From Maribacter halichondriae (lineage in GTDB: Bacteria > Bacteroidota > Bacteroidia > Flavobacteriales > Flavobacteriaceae), in NCBI RefSeq assembly GCF_027474825.1, contig NZ_CP107030.1, positions 3,786,001 through 3,850,000 on the forward strand: a stretch of DNA of 64,000 bases, in the 5' to 3' direction. Shown piece after piece: positions 9,689 to 19,568 of this stretch. The number at the start of each line of letters is the position of its first letter. Position 1 is the stretch's first letter. The notes under the pieces are model-generated. The model had not been told where the DNA came from. It saw only the letters and a list, made by a program, of their open reading frames with translations, and made no database searches. The position numbers were made by a program, and so were the translations under genes.

Positions 9689-10702
9689 TCATTTTCGATA
9701 TAAGGGAAAAAAGGCTGATTCGTATTTACCTGCTATATTCTTTGATAATTCGGCATATATTCTCTGGTCGACAATATATTTCCACACCTTAAAATCACGA
9801 TGGTCCTTCGAAAAAGAGGCCTTGAAATTGAAAAGGGAATCTTCCCTGCCTCCGAGTCCGCCGCCTAAATTGAAAATTTCATAACCTTCTTCGGTGGCCC
9901 GAAGGCGCATCTCGTCAAGAAATAGATTTGCAGGCGCGATGTCGAGGTAATCGGTTTTGCTTCCAGAAAGGTGGAATTGAATAATATTCTTTGTTTTAAC
10001 GAACATCGAGGCGGCTACTGCCAGTTTATCCTCGTTATGGACCACTAATAGAATATCAGTATCGAAATCGTCGCACTGTAAGAAATTATGAAAATATTCC
10101 CTTGAAAAATAATAATCCTTTGTAGCGGACAGGCGATCCATATTTTCATAGTAGATATCTATGAACGTGTCTATATCTTCAACGTTCTTCGCTTTTTTTA
10201 CAGTGCATAGTCTACGGCACTTGTTGGTTCTGTTTTTTGTGCTTTTACCATATTGTGCTCGTTGTACGTCAACATCTTGGGTAAGGTCAATATTGACTAC
10301 TTTACCGATGGTAGGTGTTTCGCCCAATCCGTTTAACACAGATTCTTGGAGTTTTATATAAGGATGTAATCTCGAAAAGACACTTACGATTTTCAATTCG
10401 GCAAATTTTTCGCTCAGGGCCTGAACGAAATTTTTGTTGTCAAAACCTTCTTCTAAACCTTTGGTCAAGGGTCCTGGATACCCATACACCGATGTGAAGT
10501 CAAAAAATTCGGTACCTTCAATGGGTCGCTTCAATAAGGGAAGTGCAATTAATTTATCATCTTCTTTGTACACCAATAAAACGGGTGCCTCGTTTTCTTT
10601 TTTTGAAATGATATGGTAATCATAGGTATGATAGAAGTCGTACGATTCAAATCGAGCTATTTGCGCTTTCCAAAGATTTCCTTCGGTGATTACATTGACC
10701 AT
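9689..10702 (-). CDS. FemAB/CelD-like GNAT-fold transferase
   Basis: 337 residues with the double-GNAT layout of FemAB/FemX and the CelD/BcsL EPS proteins. Visible cues are TSVYGYPGPLTKG near residue 70, KSTKNRTNKCRR near 153 (the 'K..rR.irk' segment), a segment with FVKTKNIIQFHLSGSKTDYL near 237, and FNLGGGLGGREDSLFNFK near 281-298, the glycine-rich motif common in this family, followed by FK. Such proteins transfer an amino acid or acyl group to an amino sugar. In an EPS operon it may decorate a 4-amino sugar or similar. It lies 37 bases downstream of the PglC-like gene and is probably co-transcribed. Substrate unknown. Confidence 0.75.
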   Translation of the reverse strand: MVNVITEGNLWKAQIARFESYDFYHTYDYHIISKKENEAPVLLVYKEDDKLIALPLLKRPIEGTEFFDFTSVYGYPGPLTKGLEEGFDNKNFVQALSEKFAELKIVSVFSRLHPYIKLQESVLNGLGETPTIGKVVNIDLTQDVDVQRAQYGKSTKNRTNKCRRLCTVKKAKNVEDIDTFIDIYYENMDRLSATKDYYFSREYFHNFLQCDDFDTDILLVVHNEDKLAVAASMFVKTKNIIQFHLSGSKTDYLDIAPANLFLDEMRLRATEEGYEIFNLGGGLGGREDSLFNFKASFSKDHRDFKVWKYIVDQRIYAELSKNIAGKYESAFFPLYRK

Positions 10703-10739
10703 AAGACCTAAAACTTGTAATTGAACGAGTTATTGTAGA

Positions 10740-11348
10740 TTATTCTTTGGATCCGGTAAAAAATGGCATGGTCACCTCTTCACTGGCCGATATTCCTTCC
10801 GACTTGAAAACTTTTGAAACCGTTTTCATAAGTATTTTCAAATCAGTGGCAAAACTTAGATTTTCGACGTACCAGACATCGTACTTGAATTTTTCTTCCC
10901 AACTGATGGCGTTTCTACCGTTGACCTGTGCCCATCCGGTAATGCCGGGTCTTACCAAATGCCTTTTGGCCTGCTCTTGATTGTAGAGGGGCAGATACGC
11001 TATTAAAAGCGGCCTCGGGCCTACAATGGACATTTCACCCCTTATAACGTTCAGTAGCTGCGGAATCTCATCAAGCGAAGAATTACGGATGAATTTTCCT
11101 ATCGGGGTCATGCGTTCATGGTCAGAGAGAAGGTTTCCTTGCGTATCCTTTTTATCGTTCATGGTCTTGAACTTTAAAATGCTAAAGATTTTCTCATCCT
11201 TACCGGGTCTTTTTTGCACAAAAAATGGCGTGCCTCGATTGGCAATCAATAACATTAACGTAATGGCCAAAAAAATAGGGGAGAGCATGCATAGTGCAAA
11301 AAGGGCCATAAGAAAATCCAATATGCGTTTTACGCCATTCTTGTACAT
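10740..11348 (-). CDS. PglC-type monotopic initiating phosphoglycosyltransferase
   Basis: 202 residues, the short form of the bacterial sugar transferase family with a single N-terminal re-entrant helix (about residues 10-35). It transfers a sugar-1-phosphate from a UDP-sugar to undecaprenyl phosphate, starting repeat-unit synthesis. Visible motifs: ILKFKTMNDKKD near residue 56, the catalytic Asp-Glu pair in NSSLDEIPQLLNV near 89-101, EMSIVGPRPLL near 105-115, and RPGITGWAQVNGRN near 133-146. Length and motifs match Campylobacter PglC, which uses UDP-diNAc-bacillosamine. The PglE/PglF-like genes at 33.6-36.7 kb fit that kind of donor. It follows a GT4 gene by 12 bases. Confidence 0.92.
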   Translation of the reverse strand: MYKNGVKRILDFLMALFALCMLSPIFLAITLMLLIANRGTPFFVQKRPGKDEKIFSILKFKTMNDKKDTQGNLLSDHERMTPIGKFIRNSSLDEIPQLLNVIRGEMSIVGPRPLLIAYLPLYNQEQAKRHLVRPGITGWAQVNGRNAISWEEKFKYDVWYVENLSFATDLKILMKTVSKVFKSEGISASEEVTMPFFTGSKE

Positions 11349-11360
11349 CGACTTAATGTT

Positions 11361-12481
11361 TTAATGAATGCGTATTTTATCATAGACCTTCAATGTCTTT
11401 TTGGTCATTACCGGAATAGTATATTCCTGTAAAGCTTTTTGCTTTGCATTTTTCGCCAGTTCAGATCTAAGACCGTCATCATGGATCAATTTTTCCATGG
11501 CCTTAGTGAATTGTACTGCATTTTCATTTTCAAACAGCAATCCGGTTACCCCATCTTCGATTTGCTCATAGGCACCTTCCGTATTGCTTCGAATAGGGCA
11601 ACAACCGCTCATCATGGCCTCTAGTGTCACTAGGGAAAAGATTCCATTCGTGAGGGTAGCACAAAAATATCGAAAATATCGTAGAACGGTTTTGGATCTT
11701 CGAAAGGTACCATGGTAAAAAAGGAATCGATATCAGCGTCCTTTACCATTTTTTGAAGCCATTTGTTCTCTTCGCTTCCCGGTACTCCCCCAAAAAGATG
11801 AAATGTATTTTTTTCTTGGTTTCCTCTGAAAGGTTTTTTAACGATTCAACCAGAATGTCACAGCCTTTGCGCATGGAAACGCTTCCAGCATAGCCAATGA
11901 TCAATTTATCCACATTAATATTGAGACGGTGCTTTAGTTTTAGTTTTTCCTCTTGAGAAATAGATTCGCCGTAACGGTCCGAGACACCGTGGTGAATGAG
12001 CGTTATGTTTTCATCTTCCATACCAAAGACCCTTTTGCTAAACTCATACGATTCATTGCTTATGGCAATCAAATGTGTTGGGTTTTTGAATTTTAGATTC
12101 CGCTTGAGATAGAGAATGTGTATTGTGGTCGTGAATTTTTTCCGCATCAACCATGGTATGAATGTCATATACGGCGATTGGGAATGTATGACGTCAGGGT
12201 CGAATTCTCGAATATCCCGTATTATCTTGAAAATGGAAGTGACGGATTGGTAGGCTCTTAAAAATTGATTGCCCCTGGGTGTTCTAAATTCTTTTATAAC
12301 GACGCCCAATTGCCTGAATTCATTATAAAAAAAAATCGACCCTTTCGGTGGCATCTTTAATTTTCCCCCCGGTGATAAGACAAACCTCATGGCCCATATC
12401 AATAAGACCTTTTGATAAATCTATGGTATGGGTGGTAACACCGGTCTGTTCAATTCTACTTAGCAATAATGCTATCCTCAT
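11361..12481 (-). CDS. Glycosyltransferase family 4 (about three frameshifts as sequenced)
   Basis: One GT4 gene broken into pieces. Translation from the ATG at 12479-12481 gives MRIALLLSRIEQTGVTTHTI and then hits a stop after a run of nine A at 12327-12335. Shortening the run to eight joins it to FFYNEFRQLG. The middle piece has FDPDVIHSQSPY and IIGYAGSVSMRKG, then loses frame at the five-C run 11787-11791 (six restores HFIFLGGVPGSEENK). A third break near 11633-11640 (one extra base) restores ESF-LVTLEAMMSGCCPIRS, which holds the GT4 ExxxxxxLEA motif. The rebuilt enzyme is about 370 residues and complete, so I treat it as a real gene with errors, though true decay cannot be excluded. It is followed by the PglC-like gene after 12 bases. 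Confidence 0.75.
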
Positions 12482-12843
12482 CGTAGGTATTTACTGTTTA
12501 AGGTTGGTCGGGGAATCTTTAATTTACCTTGCTAGCACAAAGTAAGTATATTCAAATGTAGATAGAGGGGCATTCTAGACCAAAGGTGATGATTTTTTGT
12601 TTAAAGACAAAAACAGATACTCATTATAGAAGTAATTCACAAAAATTAATGACAAAAGAAACAATTAGGGAAGGGCCTTTGTCTTTTGGTCTGGGTGCTC
12701 GGGAATTATCTTTGATACAGGTTCTACGGAACGAACCTGAGGTCAAACCTGATTAAATGTCAGAATATAGTGCACCATATCTTTTAGGCAATCAGATTTT
12801 AAGAAGTCGAAGGAATTATTGTACCGTTATCTTTAAAAGATTA
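12482..12843. other. Intergenic region
   Basis: 362 bases between two minus-strand glycosyltransferase genes. It holds no open frame worth calling. A weak hairpin (CAGGTTC at 12718-12724 pairing with GAACCTG at 12733-12739) is the only structure I see. A promoter for the downstream gene is likely but no exact consensus was found. Confidence 0.4.
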
Positions 12844-14065
12844 CTAGGAAGGTTTTTTAGCTATACCTCCTGTGATGTTCAGGGCACTTATAACATTCAC
12901 AAACTTCGAACATAAAATAGATTTATCATATTCGGTCTCCGCTAAGATTCGGGCATTTTTGCCCATGGTTTCGAGTACTTCAGTGTTTTTCTTTAAAAAC
13001 CTGATTTTCTCAGCCATATCGTCTGGATCCTCTCCATCGACATAGACCCCACAATGATGCTCCTCAACCATTGTTTTGGTCCAACCCGGGGAATTGACAA
13101 TAATCGCCTTACCGGCAGACAATGAATCAAATAATTTATTAGGCGAATTGGTAGACAAAATGGGAAGATTCGAAAATGTGACCAAAGAGACATCACTAAA
13201 GTTTACGATTTTTGAAAGCCTGTCCATAGCTATATTACCGAAAAAATGTAAATTGATAAGTCCATCTTCTTGAGACATTTTACGAAGTTTAGGCTCCCAG
13301 AATCCACTACCCATAAATAGAAATTCTACATCGTTGTCGTTTTGTAGACGTTTTGTGGCTTCGTATATATATTCCATGGCGTTTGCTGCTCCCATAGCAC
13401 CAAAATATACCACTTTGAAAGAATCACGTTTCAGCCCCATCTCTTTCATCAGTTCAAAGTCTTTTTTCGCGCGGCCAAAAAGCATCGATTTTACTCATGT
13501 TCGGAATCATGGATACTTTTTCTTTATTTATTTTTTGATCAAGTACACCATCGCGCATACCTGGAGACAGCGCTATGATATGTTTCGCATTTTTATAAAC
13601 ACTTCTCTCGAACCATCTTGCCAAACCGATGAGAAATCGGTTTTTTAAAGCGCCCATTTGAATGGGTACTTCGGGCCATAGATCACGGACCTCAAATACA
13701 TAAGGAATTCTTTTTATCTTTTTTAGTACTAAGGCGGGGAAACCCACCGTCAGTGGGGTAGAAGTGGCAATGACTAGATCAATATTTTTTTCTTTCCATG
13801 CGATGGCCAGAGATTTGAGCATGAATCTGACAAAAGAAAAAACGTCTAAGTACCCCCATGGCGTTATGGTAGGGTACGTTCACATAGATTACCTTGATAC
13901 CGTCAATTGTCGATCGTTCTATTTCGGTCTCCATCTTTTTTCAGACGTGGTCAACATGATGACTTCATGACCGGCTTTGATCAATTCTTGACTGATCCAG
14001 TACGACCGGGTACCTCCCGGTTCATAAGGTGTTCTGAAATATTGATGTATGTAGAGTATTTTCAT
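12844..14065 (-). CDS. Glycosyltransferase family 4, WbuB-like (three frameshifts as sequenced)
   Basis: A GT4 gene of about 407 residues in four fragments. The start at 14063-14065 gives MKILYIHQYFRTPYEPGGTR, a beginning typical of WbuB-like enzymes (HxxPEPxGGTR). Adding a base to the six-T run at 13936-13941 gives TTSEKKMETEIERSTIDG. Adding one to the six-A run at 13837-13842 joins RRFFSFVRFMLKSLAIAW. Removing one from the six-T run at 13462-13467 joins MSKIDAFWPREKDFELMKEM. The body has YVFEVRDLWPEVPIQMGAL, a hallmark of the WbuB group, and VVYFGAMGAANAMEYI in the C-terminal domain. It probably adds an N-acetylated amino sugar (WbuB uses UDP-FucNAc); that specificity is inference only. Confidence 0.78.
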
Positions 14066-14299
14066 ACGTGTTCAAGGTTCTTGGGGAACGCCTGCAAATA
14101 TATGGGTCTTGAATTTAACGGCTATATTTTAAAGATGACCTGCGGCTTCCTTATACAAAAGGAATGAAATAGTGATGAGTATTCATTTAAATTATTTGTC
14201 ATATGGTGTCTTAACGAAGAAAAATAATGGATATTTTAAAGGCGAAGGTAATTCCTGATTCAATACTGAAGTTCCCCGAAGTACCTAAAAGCAATCCCG

Positions 14300-15390
14300 C
14301 TAAAGTGAATTGAAGAGTTCAATCCAGATTTGTTTGATTTTGGACATTTCGAATTTAGGTAGAATTTCATCTTGGGCTTCCGAAAAAGCAACTCGTTTTT
14401 CGGTATTTTTTATAAGTTCATCGATGCGAGAAGACATTTCTATAATATTCAGTGGTTCAATAAGATAGCCGTTGTCTCCGTTTTTTATAATCTCATTGGG
14501 GCCGGTGGCAATATCAAAGCTTATTAGTGGTAGTTTACAGGCCATACCCTCGATTAGGCTCATCGGAAAACCTTCAAAACGAGAAGTCATCACCATAAGA
14601 CCATATTCATTTATAATACTATAAAGGTTGTTCGATAATCCCATTAGTTCCAGTTTGCCCTCAAGACCATTTTTTTCTATTTTCTCTCTGATTTCTTTCT
14701 CGTCATCACCAATACCATAGATATGCCATTGATAATCGGGGTTTTTATCCAAAACGATTTTTGCAACATCGACCAATAACAAAAAGTTCTTAGGATAGTC
14801 CAATCGCCCTACACTTATTATTTTTTTTGAAGATGGATTATAGTTTCGATCTACCTCGAGCAATTTGGGGTCGATCGGGTTATAAATATGAACTACTCTT
14901 TTGGCCTTGGTCTCGTTTCTATAATTCTGCTGATCGGCCATTGTTAAACTGATGACGACATCGGCGAATCTAGCCGTAAACTGCTCACTAAAGTCCTTGA
15001 ACTTGTTCAGTACGGGTGCCTTAAAACTTGAATGTGACCAAAAAACGAACTTGGTTTTCTTGAATCGGGTCGATAAGGCACCTAAAATACCGACAAGGTC
15101 GCCGCAGCTCACCAAAACATCAATATCGTTCTCATTTAATACTTTCCTCAGTTTGGGCGCCGCTCTAAAGATTCCTTTCTTCATTGAAATTCGCTCCTCA
15201 GGTATGAGATTATGAAAAGTCGATCTTTGTGCCAACCATAGGGTGAATCTTGGTGTTTTTGAAAACCGATGATGTGAATGTTGAATAAATTACATTCACA
15301 TAGGGCATTGGTAACCACAGAAACCGCTCTCGATATGCCTCCGATAGTTTCGACTTTGGTCAATAGGAATGCAATATTTTTTTTAGACAT
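14300..15390 (-). CDS. Glycosyltransferase family 4 (one frameshift as sequenced)
   Basis: About 363 residues in two frames. The first (15181-15390) begins MSKKNIAFLLTKVETIGGIS and the second (14300-15235) supplies the rest. Lengthening the four-A run at 15215-15218 by one base joins them as GWHKDRLFHNLIPEERISMK, which lines up with GWSKELNYHHLLDKNRPMKK in the paralogue at 4697-5802. Later motifs are VVHIYNPIDPKLL, KKIISVGRLDYPKNFLLLVD and SRFEGFPMSLIEGMACKLPL (EGFPxxxxEG in place of the usual catalytic E). Two such paralogues in one block suggest the same or similar sugar added at two positions. The gene sits between the Wzy-like gene (66 bases away) and another GT4. Confidence 0.82.
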
Positions 15391-15456
15391 ACGGTTTGAT
15401 GAAAATATCGAATTAACAGAGGGCCGTTTGGCTGAGACCTAAACTGACATAATACC

Positions 15457-16707
15457 CTAGGATTCTAAAATAGGTTCTTTATTTGAAATCGGTTCTACCC
15501 TTTTTTGCGCGAACTGGGCCATGACGCGATAGTTCATCGAAATAACCATAAAGAAATACAAGGTCGAGAACGAGAATTTGTAAAAGGGATAGAAATTATT
15601 GTATACGTAGAACATCAAGAGGAATAATATATTTATTTTGATGATTCTATTTCTTTTATCTTTTTTCCACATCGACCAGGCATTTCTAAATGGGATAACA
15701 AATAGGAAAAATAAAAGTACTCCTCCGAATATTCCCTGTTCCGCTAAGATTTCCACATAGGAGTTATGCGAAAATTGACGGGCCGAAGTGTAAAAACGTA
15801 CTTGACCGAGCCCCACACCGAGCATCGGGTTTTGCAGAAAGGCATCTATACTTTCTTCGACTAAAATTTCTCGACTTTCTTTTTTCGAAACTGAACTATC
15901 AACCCTGTCCTTGATGTTGGATTCCTCGTAAATCGCTATGAATTGAGTGGCCATGATATAAAAGGCTCCAACCACCATAAGAAATCGAGCAGGTTTAATA
16001 AAAATATTCTTGCTCTCGACCTTATGGATAAAAAACCAATAACATATGTTGCTGGCCACAATAAGTAATAAAGCTGAACGAGATTGGGTAACGAAGCCGA
16101 CAATTAAAAATAGTACTGGGAGCACGACTAACAATGCCACTAGCAAGGCATTTCTATAGCGTTGGTGTAGGTAAAACAATGAAAAATTAGCAAAAAAACT
16201 ATAGTAAGAATAGCTATTTGCGTTCAAAAGAAAACGGTCTCGGTCTCCCGAGCTAGAAGCAAAATTCGAAAAAGTAAAGTCTTTTTCGATATACATAATA
16301 TAGATGAGAATCACGATTGCAATGATATAGCCCACATGGAAGTAGAAAAAATAATTCTTCTTTTTATTAAGGGCCAAGGGAATGTAGGCGGCGACTACCG
16401 CACCGGCAAGGCCACTATAACCCTGCATCAACAGCTCGTAATCAATATAGTTGAAAACGGAAAAAAGACTAAGTACCAATATAAGAGTAAGTACCAAAAG
16501 CTCTCTTTTGTTGCCCTTTGTCTTAGGTAACTCGATAAATAGAGAGATTACGAATAAAATCGGCAACAGAACGAATGTCGTTACTTTTTCGAGATTAAAA
16601 TAAGGACCAAAGGCCAATAAGAACATAATCGTAATAATGATAAGAATACCTAGAAAAAGGTTTCCTTTCGGTGCATCACTTAGGGGCGTAGTTTTTAATT
16701 TGGTCAT
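15457..16707 (-). CDS. Wzy-like O-antigen/EPS polymerase or ligase
   Basis: 416 residues with about 10-12 hydrophobic helices and one larger periplasmic loop, the layout of the Wzy/WaaL (O-antigen ligase) family. The loop near residues 270-315 ends in NPMLGVGLGQVRFYTSARQF, then SHNSYVEILAEQGIFGGVLL, the 'GxGxg...HN.yle.l.e.GiiG' pattern that characterises the family. It would polymerise lipid-linked repeat units in the periplasm. It heads the run of glycosyltransferases on the minus strand; the region upstream (16708-16952) should hold its promoter. Polymerase is more likely than ligase in this setting. A second member is at 62681-63929. Confidence 0.88.
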   Translation of the reverse strand: MTKLKTTPLSDAPKGNLFLGILIIITIMFLLAFGPYFNLEKVTTFVLLPILFVISLFIELPKTKGNKRELLVLTLILVLSLFSVFNYIDYELLMQGYSGLAGAVVAAYIPLALNKKKNYFFYFHVGYIIAIVILIYIMYIEKDFTFSNFASSSGDRDRFLLNANSYSYYSFFANFSLFYLHQRYRNALLVALLVVLPVLFLIVGFVTQSRSALLLIVASNICYWFFIHKVESKNIFIKPARFLMVVGAFYIMATQFIAIYEESNIKDRVDSSVSKKESREILVEESIDAFLQNPMLGVGLGQVRFYTSARQFSHNSYVEILAEQGIFGGVLLFFLFVIPFRNAWSMWKKDKRNRIIKINILFLLMFYVYNNFYPFYKFSFSTLYFFMVISMNYRVMAQFAQKRVEPISNKEPILES

Positions 16708-16952
16708 TAATTATGTTGAATATGGTGCTTTTGCCAGTTTATGATTTCCAAAAAAATGCGGTCGAACATCGCACAAAAATCCTGAACAATATTAACCAAA
16801 ATAGATGGAATAGATGCTCTCGTGAAATTAGCAATAAATCCCTGAAATTTTTAAATGAAAAATGTAAGACGTTTTTCGTATTAAGAACAAAAAAATAATG
16901 CATTTATTGTTTTATAATCAACTGTTGATTCGATGAGGATTTCGGTATGGTC

Positions 16953-17912
16953 TTACAAAGGACGATTTTGGGCCACAGTCTTAATTTTTTCACTTAATTT
17001 TTTAGTGAATAATTCGGCCCCAGTTTTGTTCAAATGCTGTGAATTGTAAAAATACGTTCTATTCAGTGCCATTTCATCCTGCGAAAAATCAAAAAAAGCA
17101 ATGTCATACTTCAGGGAAATCGTCTCATAATAAGCTATTATTTCATCGCGATTTCTGACAAAGCTTTGAAATTCATGATACACCGGTGGATATATCAGTA
17201 TCATTTCAGTGTTGTTATGGATAACATCTTCAATGTAGGTTTCGAATAAATCGCGGGATTCCTTATCAAGTTCGAATCTTACGCCATTCTCGTTCGCTTC
17301 TTTGAATTTTTCAAAAGAACCGTCCCAAGGGATATCATTGGCTAGATAGCCCTTGTAAAGAGGGGATGTTGCGAAATGTATATTAAAATAACTAAAAAAA
17401 CCATCGACCACTTCTAATGGATATTCAGCATATTTAAGCATTGGTATATGATAGTCCAATATCGAAAAATCATCATATCTCTTCGTGGTGGAATATATTT
17501 TTTCTTCATTGAGGTAGGGTGCGAATTTGATATGATTATAAAGGTTGTTCCCGGTGGTCGTTAGAGTTCCGTTGCTCACAACCTGAACTACTATTTTCGG
17601 GTTCTTGTTATGTTCTTTATAAAAATCAAACACCATTTTTTGTGCTGTAAAATTATTTCCATCGAGACCTAGGTTGAAAGAATTTAAATTTAGGGCCGAA
17701 TCCAAAATTCGGGGATCGACCTGAACGTAGGCCTTAGAACTACCATTTACAATGAGGTCGGCATTGATTTTACCATGGAACAATTGGGTAAGATTGTCGT
17801 ACATTACCATATTACTTTTTCTCAACCCTTTGGTAACGATTTTATCCAAGAAATAGCATATGCCTAGCGAAAGTAGGCCAAGCAGGATTATGTTCTTAAT
17901 GAATTTATGCAT
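16953..17912 (-). CDS. SGNH-like protein, partner of the second MBOAT
   Basis: About 319 residues starting MHKFIKNIILLGLLSLGICY, a single N-terminal membrane anchor. I prefer this ATG (17910-17912) over the upstream one at 18008 because the upstream extension overlaps the MBOAT coding region in another frame. NGSSKAYVQVDP near residue 43 stands where SGNH proteins have GDS, and NSQHLNKTGAELF near residue 292 supplies the block V histidine. The usual Asp of D-x-x-H is not evident. It follows the MBOAT stop by 14 bases, repeating the order found at 970-3351. A role in periplasmic acyl transfer is inferred from that pairing. Confidence 0.72.
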   Translation of the reverse strand: MHKFIKNIILLGLLSLGICYFLDKIVTKGLRKSNMVMYDNLTQLFHGKINADLIVNGSSKAYVQVDPRILDSALNLNSFNLGLDGNNFTAQKMVFDFYKEHNKNPKIVVQVVSNGTLTTTGNNLYNHIKFAPYLNEEKIYSTTKRYDDFSILDYHIPMLKYAEYPLEVVDGFFSYFNIHFATSPLYKGYLANDIPWDGSFEKFKEANENGVRFELDKESRDLFETYIEDVIHNNTEMILIYPPVYHEFQSFVRNRDEIIAYYETISLKYDIAFFDFSQDEMALNRTYFYNSQHLNKTGAELFTKKLSEKIKTVAQNRPL

Positions 17913-17926
17913 GAATATTGTGTGAG

Positions 17927-19388
17927 TTAGAATTGAAAATAAATAAATTGTTGAGGGTCGCCTTTGAGAATTATAATAGTCAGGATGATAGCAATGTAAA
18001 AAAACCATCGATACACTTTTGAGCGAATTTTATCGAAAATGGACAACGCATGCTGTTCATCTCTACCACGCCATTCGATGACTAATAAAATAACTATGGC
18101 TAGCGAGGTAATGAGGCTTTCGTACAACATTCTGTCCGAATTGGTGAATTGGGGGGGGGGCAATAAACGAAGGAGAGAGCATTGCTGAAAGATATTGAAT
18201 TGCGTGACCGACATTCTCGGCCCTAAAAAAAATCCATGCCAATACGACCAAGCCAAACGTCGTGACCATTTGTAAAATTTCCCGTATTGAAGGAAATACA
18301 TTTCCTTTGGCCACAATATGCAAATGCACTCGGTTCTTTCGCAGAATTACAAAGGGAATAATATAAAATGCATGTAATGCTCCCCAAGCTATAAATGTCC
18401 AATTGGCACCATGCCAGAATCCGCTTACGATGAATACTATTAAAACATTTCGGACCGAAATCAGCATTCCGTTTCGACTGCCGCCCAAAGGAATATATAG
18501 ATAATCCTTAAACCATGTCGAGAGTGAAATGTGCCATCTTCTCCAGAACTCGGAAATGTCCCTTGAGAAATACGGAAAGGCAAAATTTCGCATCAGGTCG
18601 AACCCGAATAGTCGTGAGACGCCAATCGCAATATCGGAATAGCCCGAAAAGTCGCCATAAATTTGAAATGTAAAAAAGAGTGCCCCTAAGAACAACGAGC
18701 TACCGTTCATCTCCGCCGAGTTTTCGAAGATGTGGTTGGCATATATCGCGCAATTATCGGCGATTATCATTTTCTTGAATAGGCCCCATAAAATCTGGCG
18801 CATCCCATCGACTGCTTTGTCATACTCAAACTTTCTTTTTTTAGAAAATTGGGGTAAAAATTGTGAAGCGCGTTCAATGGGTCCTGCCACCAACTGTGGA
18901 AAGAAACTCACAAAGGCCGCAAAAGCGATAAAATCATTTGTAGGTTCAAGTTTACGTCGATAAACATCGATGGTATAACTTAGGGTTTGAAATGTATAGA
19001 AGCTAATGCCGACCGGTAAAATAATATGTAAAGATGAAGCACTTATGTCGGCGCCAAAAAACGAAAACGCGGTAATGAAATTATCGAGAAAAAAATTATA
19101 ATACTTGAAGAAACCCAAAACCCCCAGGTTCACCGATATACTGCACCATAAAAGTATTTTTCTTTTCTTGGGCATTTCTTCGGCACTTAGCTTTTGCCCT
19201 ATTGAATAGTCTATTAGGGTGCTAAAGAAGATGAGTAAAAGAAAATGCCAGTCCCACCAACCATAAAAAATATAGCTTGCCACAACCACCAATAAATTCT
19301 GAAGCTTAATTCCAGATTTTTGTAAGGCCCAGTAGATGGCAAAAACAATAGGTAAAAAGATTGCAAAATCAAGGGAATTAAATAGCAT
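17927..19388 (-). CDS. MBOAT family O-acyltransferase interrupted by a G10 tract
   Basis: Starts MLFNSLDFAIFLPIVFAIYW and is closely similar along its length to the MBOAT at 970-2418, including SFFPQLVAGPIERA, FWRRWHISLSTWFKDYLYIP and FWHGANW with the conserved His. As sequenced, reading leaves frame at a run of ten G (C in the coding sense) at 18151-18160 and ends early at 18063. The lost C-terminus (TSLAIVILLVIEWRGRDEQH onward, ending QQFIYFQF as in the paralogue) is present in the next frame. A run of nine would restore a protein of about 486 residues. The break could be a length error or a real on/off phase-variation tract; see findings. It pairs with the SGNH gene downstream. Confidence 0.88.
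18151..18160. repeat. Homopolymer tract G10 inside the MBOAT gene
   Basis: Ten consecutive G on the plus strand, the longest homopolymer I noticed inside a coding region of this AT-rich window. In the coding sense it is C10 and puts the gene out of frame; nine would restore it. Such tracts are classical slipped-strand phase-variation sites in surface-modification genes. Confidence 0.85.
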
Positions 19389-19471
19389 TTCAATAAAAAT
19401 ATCTGGAGGCTGATTTCAAACCTGATTCATTCTTTCTCGACCTTACGACGCAATTTATGGGTTATATACGT

Positions 19472-19509
19472 AAAAAGAAAACGGTAAGATCATCGATCTT
19501 ACCGTTTTC
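19472..19509 (-). terminator. Rho-independent terminator for the lipoprotein gene
   Basis: A perfect 15-base inverted repeat (19477-19491 with 19495-19509, loop of three) lies 60 bases past the stop of the minus-strand gene at 19569. Read on the minus strand, the stem is followed by five T (19476-19472). This is a strong intrinsic terminator. Confidence 0.88.
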
Positions 19510-19568
19510 AAAAGTTTTAAACCAGCCGCCGAATTCTAAAAAACCTGACAGGGTTGTAATTCATCATG

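Noticed and set aside
11361-15390. A cluster of genuine pseudogenes from EPS decay
   Set aside because: Every break is repaired by one base, mostly in a homopolymer run, and rebuilt proteins keep their motifs, so sequence error is the simpler reading.
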